Assembly (NCBI RefSeq): GCF_019175285.1 | Contig: NC_056527.1 | Span: 120,677,273 to 120,741,272 of the forward strand | Direction of reading: 5' to 3' | Length of the DNA: 64,000 bases | From: Sceloporus undulatus | Lineage: Eukaryota; Chordata; Lepidosauria; Squamata; Phrynosomatidae | Shown here: positions 25,701-34,700 of the stretch, piece after piece | Position numbering within the stretch: position 1 is the stretch's first letter | Layout of the letters: each line of letters begins with the position of its first letter | Position numbers and translations under genes: made by a program | Notes under the pieces: model-generated | Database searches by the model: none | The model's input: the letters and a program-made list of their open reading frames with translations, nothing else | Told to the model about the DNA's origin: nothing

Positions 25701-28700
25701 TTCTTCTTCTTCCGCAGTTGGGGTCTCCAAAGGTCTGTCCATTGCCTCTCAGTTTCCCAGTCCCTAAATCGGCATCTGGTTTTCCTTCTCCATATGGCTC
25801 TGTTTCCCCGCACCCAGCGCCGCCAGTCCCCTTTAGACTTCATTATATATATCTGCTGGTTTCGTTGGAATGCCACTGGTGTTCTTCCTCTGTTTTGTTA
25901 TTATTCTAATCAGTGCCTCTTGCCTCATTGCTAGTTCCCCCGCTTTGGACGGTTCAGCGTTAAGTCTGCTGCTTTTCCCCTGTTGGGAATCTCATTTATA
26001 TCGCTGCAGGAAAAAACCGTGTTGAGAGAATGTATGTACAGGAGGATTACTTGTAGAGACAAGCGCACAGAGCAAAAAGTAGCGCTCCCAGCATCTGGCG
26101 GCAGTTGCCTTCCAGGTGCATAGATGCTCAGCTGTGATGGAGAAGACACCGGCAGTGTCCTTTGAGTCTTTCTGGGTCAATCTTGGATGGTATTCTCCAC
26201 TTTGCAAAATTGTCTAGGGAATTACTTTGTGCAGAAATAATATAGGTGCAGGAAGCGGTAGGTTCTGTGCAAAACACACTGCCTAGAATCCTGTTGGTGT
26301 TGTACACATACAGTTGTCCTTGTGGGGCCAATGTGCAGTTCATGGTTGCATTAATATATCAACTTCTGAAAGCAATACAATTTTGTGCGGACCTACATTC
26401 TTTTGCTAGTTCTATACAGAGCTGAGCCATTGATCTATATGTTGGCTCACCCTTCCACTAGTAGGATTATCCCACAGGACTCCAGCCATCCAGTTGTGTG
26501 TTGCTGGATAGTGTGTAACACTGTGCTCAGGCATTCCACCTGATTCCCTTTGAATTGCAAGAACCACCCCTGTACATTCCCTTTTGCACATAGCAACAAT
26601 CGATAGGCAGGCATGCCATCAATTGCACAATGCTGGTACTCAGCAGAAGGATTGTGTAAGGCCAACCATCATGCAACAACATGAATATAGATTTATAGTT
26701 CACAAGAAGGTTGCAGGATCCTCGTGTCTCACAGGAAATGTGTTTTATGTGCATAACTGGCTTGTTTAGCTTTTTCTGTACATGTATGTTTGTGCCAAAT
26801 TATTCCCTGGGAGTCTTCTCAAAGTGTGAATCTTCTTGCTGCTGCTGCTGCTGCTCTGTTTTTCTCAGTGGGGCTTTCCTATGAGTCAGGAAACCCACGG
26901 TTCTCCTGGGAATTGGAGAGTAACACATCTTCTTTCCACCCCTTCTCTTGATACTCAAAGGCAGATCAAGATCATTGCTGATGCCTTGTAGTACATCACC
27001 TGCTTGCTCCTTCATCACTTGATAGCTCTTACCTGAAGGTGAGTGAATAGCATCCAACTGATGCTCTGCAATTTAAAATTATGCGAAGTGATAGGAAGGC
27101 TGCCTGCAGCTTTCAATGGGTCATCTGGTGATGCTGGTCAGTCACCAGGGATGGACCAGGGCAGCAGCACATGAGCCCTTTGGAGAGGCAAAGAGGAGGA
27201 ACAGCGGAAAGAGAAACTCTGGCCATGACTCACACTTGAGACTGGATGCAATCATTGCTTCCGCAGAGGGCCAGGTTAAGGAGACGCCTGCAAGACGGAG
27301 GCTGCTGAGGTCACTGCAAGAAGCTTCGTTTCGGTGCATATTGATGAATGTAAACCATAATTACTGATCGGCTGATTAGCCACTCAGCTCTCCATTTGCC
27401 AGCTGATAGCAAGTATTAGATATGCTCTCTGACTCTAAGCCCAGTTTGGTGCCTTTGTGGACTAACTTGCAGAATGCTAGAAAGCCTCTTGGCTTCGTTC
27501 AGCGTCTGTAGGTGCTTGCGATTAAGGCAGAAAGCTGGCAGCAAAGTGTGCCAACTGGGCACTCGATAGAAGCCATGCGCATCACTGGTTTAGAAAACAT
27601 CAATCTGTGGGAACAGATGCTTCCTTTCGGCTTTCTCTTGTTTCTTCTGGCCCTTGTGGGATCCGTGGCACTTTATTGGGAGCAAATTACGGAGGAATTG
27701 GTGGCTGTGGTTCAAACTGGAAGGAGGTCCCCAACGCTGCAGGGATCTCTCCTGGGGAAGATGCTCTTTGGTATTTTTTATCAGTGGTGGCTTAGAAGGG
27801 ATCCTTATCAAGTCTGCAGATGATGCAAAATTGGGGGATGGAGCTACACTGAAAGACAGAAAGAGAATTCAGAAAGACTTTGATCAATTAGAAAATGGGG
27901 CCAAAACTAAGATTTCAGGAAATTCAAAAGAGACAAATGCAAAATTGACCTGTAGATCCCTTACTGTGTGTCCAGGAAAGTTGCAACGTTCTGCAACAGT
28001 TCAAAAGTGGTGCCATGTCACTTCTTGCCACCATTTTGAGAAGGGCTACAGAAGACAACAGAGGTATCTGGAGTCAGCATAGTGTTCTTGGGTGCTTGGG
28101 GTGTTTTTACATGTTTTCATAGATTTGGAGGTTTCCAGTCTGAGTTGGGAGCAAGAATTGCACAAAGATCATGCTGATTTTTGAAATGGGGTTGGAGAGA
28201 ATTGGGGTCCAGGAGTCACAAATGGGGGTCCATGCAGCTGAATGTGACTTCTTCTGTGGAGAGGCAGCTACTGCAAGATCCGCTCTTCTTGACTTCTCAC
28301 ACTTAGTCCATTAGATCTGAGAACAAAACTAATTAATTCTCATCTCTTCTTATCTCTTGAGATGTCATGTAAGGGCTAATAGATTAATGAGCCATGGCAC
28401 TGATGGTTATCCACTAACGACAAGGTTTCCTGCCCATTGGAGGCTGTGCGGCGGAACTATTGGGAATGGCGTGGGATTTTGAATGTGGTGCCACTGTATA
28501 TTACATATTCTGTTGGGCATTCAGTTTTACATTCACCTTCAGCTTCTGTTGCACATCCAGTTGTGCGTTCGGTTGCACAATGTTGGTTGCATGCAATGCA
28601 AGGGTTGCATCAGCGCATAACTCCACATGTTAAGGCAACCTTGATAGAGGAGCTTACAGGTTCTGGATATTCCCAGGCCCTGAGATTTCGGGGAGAAAAT

Positions 28701-31700
28701 CTGAAACCTCAGAAAGGGCCCTGGGGATGGCATTAAGTGCTTTAAGCCATTTATCTTGCTAAGTAAACCCTGTGAGTCGTTTGCCTTAGGGTCGCCATAA
28801 GTTGGAAGCAACTTAAAGACACACAACAACAACAACAACAACAACAACACCATAGGCAAACCTATCTTTGGGTTTTCTTGTCAAGATTTGTGCAAAGGGG
28901 TTTGCCTTTTGCCTCCCTCTGAAGCTGAGAGTGTCTGACTTGTCTAAGGTCATTCAGTGGGTTTCCAAGACCAAGCATTGATTCTAGCTCTGGTCTCCAG
29001 AACCATAGTTTAATGCTCAAACCACTGCGCCATGCTGGCAATTTCTTTCCTTTTCTGCTCTGCTTAGTATTCCAGATGGAGCAGGTAGCATAGTCATCTT
29101 GGCCTCTTTAAGAGCCAGGGCCCATTTTATCACCCCATTGCTGTCACTTCCAATGAGCTTTCCTCCTCAGCCTCTACCTTCTGATGCCTTCTATTATTTT
29201 GTTATTGAATGCTGCTGCCTTTTAAAGTCTGCTTTCTCATTTTTCAAATGGAAGCCTAATCTCTCCCAATTTTATTAGCTGATCAGAGGGTTTTTGGTGT
29301 GCAAAGCCAGGGCCTCCCTGTTTTAGCACTAGCTTCGCTCCAATTAAGTTGTGTTTTTTCCCTCAGTGTTCATTTGCAAAATGAAAAGTGCGCATCTCAG
29401 TGTATCTATCATGTGCCATTTTATGAATGCCAAACGACGTGATTAAATGATGCTCTGCTATTTGCCCCCCTCTCTGTAACTCTGCAAGCTGCATAAATAT
29501 ACCGGTTATTAAAGATAACGCTGCTAAAGCTTTGAACCAGATTGCCTTTCGCTCATGATGGGAGACTGAATTATGAGGCTGTAATTCCACAGGTTTTTGT
29601 TTGTTTGTAATGCTTCCTCATTGAGGACTCTTTCAGAGAGGAGAAGCTCTCTTTTCACCAAGGACTGGCTCCCATCAGCAGCAACTGGTTGACTGTGAAA
29701 CTGAGGGATAATGGTGAATTAATAATAATCAATGTATTATTAAATGTAGGATCGAGGTGCTTACAATCACAAATAAATACCATACAGTAGTACAATAATA
29801 AAATCCAATACACAAATAAACTCTAATAAATTCATATAATATAAATAAGACCCCCCTCCTCCCCTCCTTCCTTACATACACTGTATAACATAAGTTCTAA
29901 TATAACAATAATGACATATAAAATAAATAATTAAAATCATTAATTAAAAACAATCAAGACAGGAAGGAGCAGATGTCTTAGATAACCAGTCAGGAGTGAC
30001 CAAAGCGATGGTCATTATCGGTGGGGTGACCGAGTGATGGCTTCCATGTCAGCAAGGCAATGGCTCCACTCCATGTTTTATATAAACTCTAAAGATGCTT
30101 AATCCCCTCCAGCTGCGTTCATAGACTAAAACGTAGCATGGATTCACTGTCCCCCCTGACATGGAAGGCAACTCTCTGTCCAAATGGTAGACGCTTCCTT
30201 CCTGCCTTTGAAGGCAGACTGTCATGGAAGATGTAGCACCATGCGCCGTGTGCGGCCGCAGATCACAGCTCTTGCAATTCCAACACTCTTCTTGATCCCA
30301 GAGTCTCAGAAGAAATCTTGGCTCCTCTTTCTGTCCTGTTAATTGGAGCGTATTTGTGGCGTACAAAAGTGGGCGAGAGGGAGGAATTCCCCAGAGCTCC
30401 CAGGCTGCTATTATGCCTGTATAAATATTTATAGCCAGGGATATAAAGGAGTCCTAACTCTGCTTGGTTCCTAATCACAATCAGAACCACAGTCCCCCCC
30501 CCAATGCGCCAATGGAGATGGAGGCAGACATGTGGCACTCCTTGGCCCAACATGAGCCATCGCTAAGCTCTAGCCTAGTCCAATGCTCAGGCCATTTACC
30601 ATGTTTATTAAATATATTTTAAAAAAGAGATTCAGAATACTTTGAAACATCAGAGAATAGCATAAACCATGAAATAATCCACAGAAAATGACTCCAAATG
30701 TGCTTTGAAGTACCTTAATTTCAGAGTGCCTTAATTTTATCATTAAAAGGAAAAAAAGCAACTAGAAATGTTTCTCATTACATTGACATAATAACCATCC
30801 CTTGTCTTCACATTGATTTTTTGCCGTCCAAATTTGTTACCTGCTTGTTCCTGCTCCGAAGGCTCATTGCAAACAATTGCATCCCTTGTAACCAGTTAAT
30901 TCAAGCTCTGCTCAGTACAATTGGTTCTTATCATCTGCCAAAGGCAGACAGACATAGAAATGAGAGAGAAAAGAGCCCAGGCTGAAAATAATAATAATAA
31001 TAATAATAATAATGTAGATGGCATGGAGCAGGAGTAGATCAACATGTTCACAAAAGCACAAGGAATGCCCCCAAACTGGCCGTCTGGAGCCCAGTCTGTT
31101 AGATCCTACACAGGCGGAATATTCCTCTATCAAAGCATATTAAGGAAAGGTTTTGGGGGTGTCCTAACTGTTCATATGACACCCCAAGGGTGGCTAGATG
31201 GGGTAAACCCAGAGACCCTTTTCTGCCACTTGTTGTCTTACTCATGTCTAAGTTCCCCTTGCAAGCAGTTGGAGATCTTTTAATCCAGTGCAGAGCATCT
31301 GCCTTCTATTCAAGCTTATAGAAAGAGAGGTGGCTGTGCAGGCCCATTGCGCATGGGTGTGCATGTGCATTTTGTTGCGAAATGAGTTGTGCATTTGCTA
31401 CCTTGGTTCCAATGGACAGCATTACTGTTCAACAGAACGGTGTTGTCACACCATTAACAAAGGAGATTTGCACTACACAAGCCTGACGTTTTGCACTCTG
31501 GGATGGGGAACAAGGGAGACAACGTGAAAGATAAAAAGGGTGCACTCCCAATTTTCAGTTGCTGTTCCTGAATCATCACCAATAAGCTGTTGTTCCTCAG
31601 GAGCACTATAAGGCATTGGGCATGACTTGGGCACATTAAAGGTGCATGGAGAAGCAAAGTGATGTAGAGGGTTGAGGGCTAGACTACAGCCTTCCTTCAA

Positions 31701-34700
31701 AAGGTACTGAACTGTGAAGCTCTTTGGGAAGCCTTGTGCTGATCATCCTCTTCCATCCTACCTACCTCACAGGGTTCTTGTGTGGCGTTAGGTGGGCCCT
31801 GAGCTCCAGGGAGGAAAACGGGGAAACCACTCTGCTAAATGAATAGCAATGCATTGGAGACATCAGCATTTATTTACGTATCATTATCTCAGCTGTTCTG
31901 CAGAATCAGTTTCAGCGGCCATTGACGGATCAGATCATAAAGCACATGCGTAAAAAACAACAACACCATCGTAAAACAGCAGGAACATCCATTTAAAACA
32001 CCATGAAACCCAATCTAGGATGTTTCCAGCCTGGCGCATAAAGAAGGATTGCAAGGGCACTTGGAGAGGGTTCAGCAATTGGGTCTCAAGGCAGAGTTTG
32101 GTGCAGAAGTCGGAGGGCTGAGCAGATGCATCGGATGGAGCAGAATTAAGTCTGTGCAATCTCATGCTGCCAATGTCTTTCTCTCGGGTAGCCTCAAAGG
32201 AGCAACAGGTTCCCCTTGCTTACTGATTCAGATAAACAGGGCAATGTTTCTGCAATTCTGTGTCTTTAAATGAATGAGAGTAGGCACAGCCACAAATGTG
32301 CTCTTGTATCCCTCTTCATTCATTTCACTGTGGCCAGCATGGCACATAGGTTTGAGCATTGGACTAGAACTCTGGGTTTGGATCCCAGCTTGGCCATAAA
32401 AGCCTAATGGGTGCCTTTGGGAAAGTCACACTCTCTCAGCCTCAAAGGATGGCAATGACAACCCACCTCTGAAGAAACATGCCAAGAAAACCCCTTGATA
32501 AGCTTTTCTAAGTTGGAAATGGTTTGAAAGTACACAATAACAACAACAACAAAGCACATTGTTGAATTATGTCCCAGGTATATAGAAAATGTTCGTAATT
32601 CCATCCTCTGCCCTATCACCTTTGTTCGATGGGGAGGTTTTGCATTATGTAAAATATATAGAGATGTTTGCTGTCCTCACATATGATTAAAGTTTTCAAA
32701 GACGGGCAATTGCAGCCAGCAATCCTGTGCCACTGAGGTCACTCTGGGCCACTTTTCACTTTGACTGTGATTCATATAAAGGGGGGCATTGACTCTTAAA
32801 ATATCTAGATCCCAATCATTCCTCTGAGGAGCATGTGAGCATAAGAGCACCCAAGGCAAATGAGTCAGATAACTTGGTTGTCGATACAAAGGATTTCAGG
32901 GCTGGAAACAAGCTGAACATCATTTAGTCTTCCCTTTGTGTGAAGCCAGAGAGTTAATCCTCAAGCCCTGGACACAAAGAGCCTTCCATAATTATAATAA
33001 TTTAAAAGGGGGTCAGGTTGGTCCCAGAACAAAAGGGAAGCAGGTTGCTTCTCTTCAGTAGGAGAATGTCATCCTTTGTTGGCTGAGGTTTTGTGTGATG
33101 TTCTTGGGCAATATAGCTGTGAAGGCTTTGGTTGCAAGTAGGAGGTATGAAGTGTGGTTTTTTAGGGTGCCTTCCTCTGATGTGCTGCAGGGCCAGCCAG
33201 GGTTGGAGAGCCATGTTTGGATGAGATGCTGGAACAGATTGCAGGAAAGAAATCTCTCGCCATCGGTAAAAGGCTTTCATGGGGAAGCAACCATTGATGT
33301 TCTTGTTGTTATGTGCCTTCTGGATGACTCCAGCTGACTTATTGGAAGGGTGATGGACTCTTCATTTTTGGAGGTCTTCAGACCTCCAAAGGGTTTGGAT
33401 GGGCATCTTTTGCATGGCAGAGAATTGGAGCAGGTGGTCCTTATGCCTCCCCTCCAACTCCAAGATATTCTATTTCTTCTATCTTGTTTTCCCTGCCAGG
33501 GAAAAACTGTAAGAAAGAAAGATAGAATGCTAGGCCTGTGAACTGAGAGCAGTAACACATACACACAAATGCACACATAATCTGGAAATGCTCCAGCTCT
33601 CATCAATTATCCCAGTTTTTCTCATCCCGGTCACAGGATTGGAACACATTCCTAGCTTAGGAGATCATTTGAACCATTTCTTCTGCTCCTCTTATGGAAA
33701 GGAGAAGCTGCAGAAGAACACTTTCTCTTGCAAGATGCAAATGAGCAGCTTCATCAAGACAGTAGGGGGAAGTACATAATTAAAAATGCCATCACAACTT
33801 AGTCTTGCATTTGTCTTCACCCACAGCCATCAGTCAAACTATTCCCACGCAAACCATTAATTTACAATACAACTATCAAGGTAAAGTTTCAGACTCCTGG
33901 ATGTGGTGAAAGCCAAAAAGAAGGGTGACCAGGGGATGCTCTGTGTGCAAAAGGACCGTGGGGTGCTAAGTTGTCTATCCTACCCCACATTGCATAAACC
34001 CAGCTGTTCCACAGCCAGAGACTTAACCCTTCTCCTCAATTCCTTCCAGGTACCACTGCTGTGTGACTCTGCTGAATTACGTTATCCCTCTCATAGTGAT
34101 CGGCTATGCCTACACCGTGGTTGGCATCACGCTCTGGGCCAGCGAAATCCCAGGGGACTCCTCCGACCGCTACCATGAGCAAGTGTCTGCTAAGCGCAAG
34201 GTAAGTGGCTTTGGATGATTGGAGCTGGAGTCTGAGCTGAGAAATGGAAAGGAAAGAGCAGCATTTTCTCAGCCTAGGGCAGGTTCTAAAATGGCAATGC
34301 ATGAGGAACCAGTAACATGAGAAGCATGTTGGTTGGCAACTCCTTTTTTGCTGCTGGGGTTAGGAGTGGGATGGCTTATGGTAGATGAGTATGTGCAAGC
34401 CTTCAAGTTGACTTATGGTGACCCCATGCATTTCACAGGGTTTTCTTGGGCAGCTCCTAGCAGAAAGCCCACCCTTCTGCTAGCTTTTGCCTCTTTGTTT
34501 TTGACCTTCTGGAGTCTACTTGGTGGCTGTGACCTTACAAGGCTCTCTTTCCTGGGCAGGTTGTCAAGATGATGATCGTTGTGGTCTGCACCTTTGCGAT
34601 CTGCTGGCTGCCGTTCAATGTCTACTTCCTCCTGCAGTATTTCAACATAGATTGGTACCAGCAGAAGTACATCCAGCAGGTCTACCTGGCCATCTTGTGG

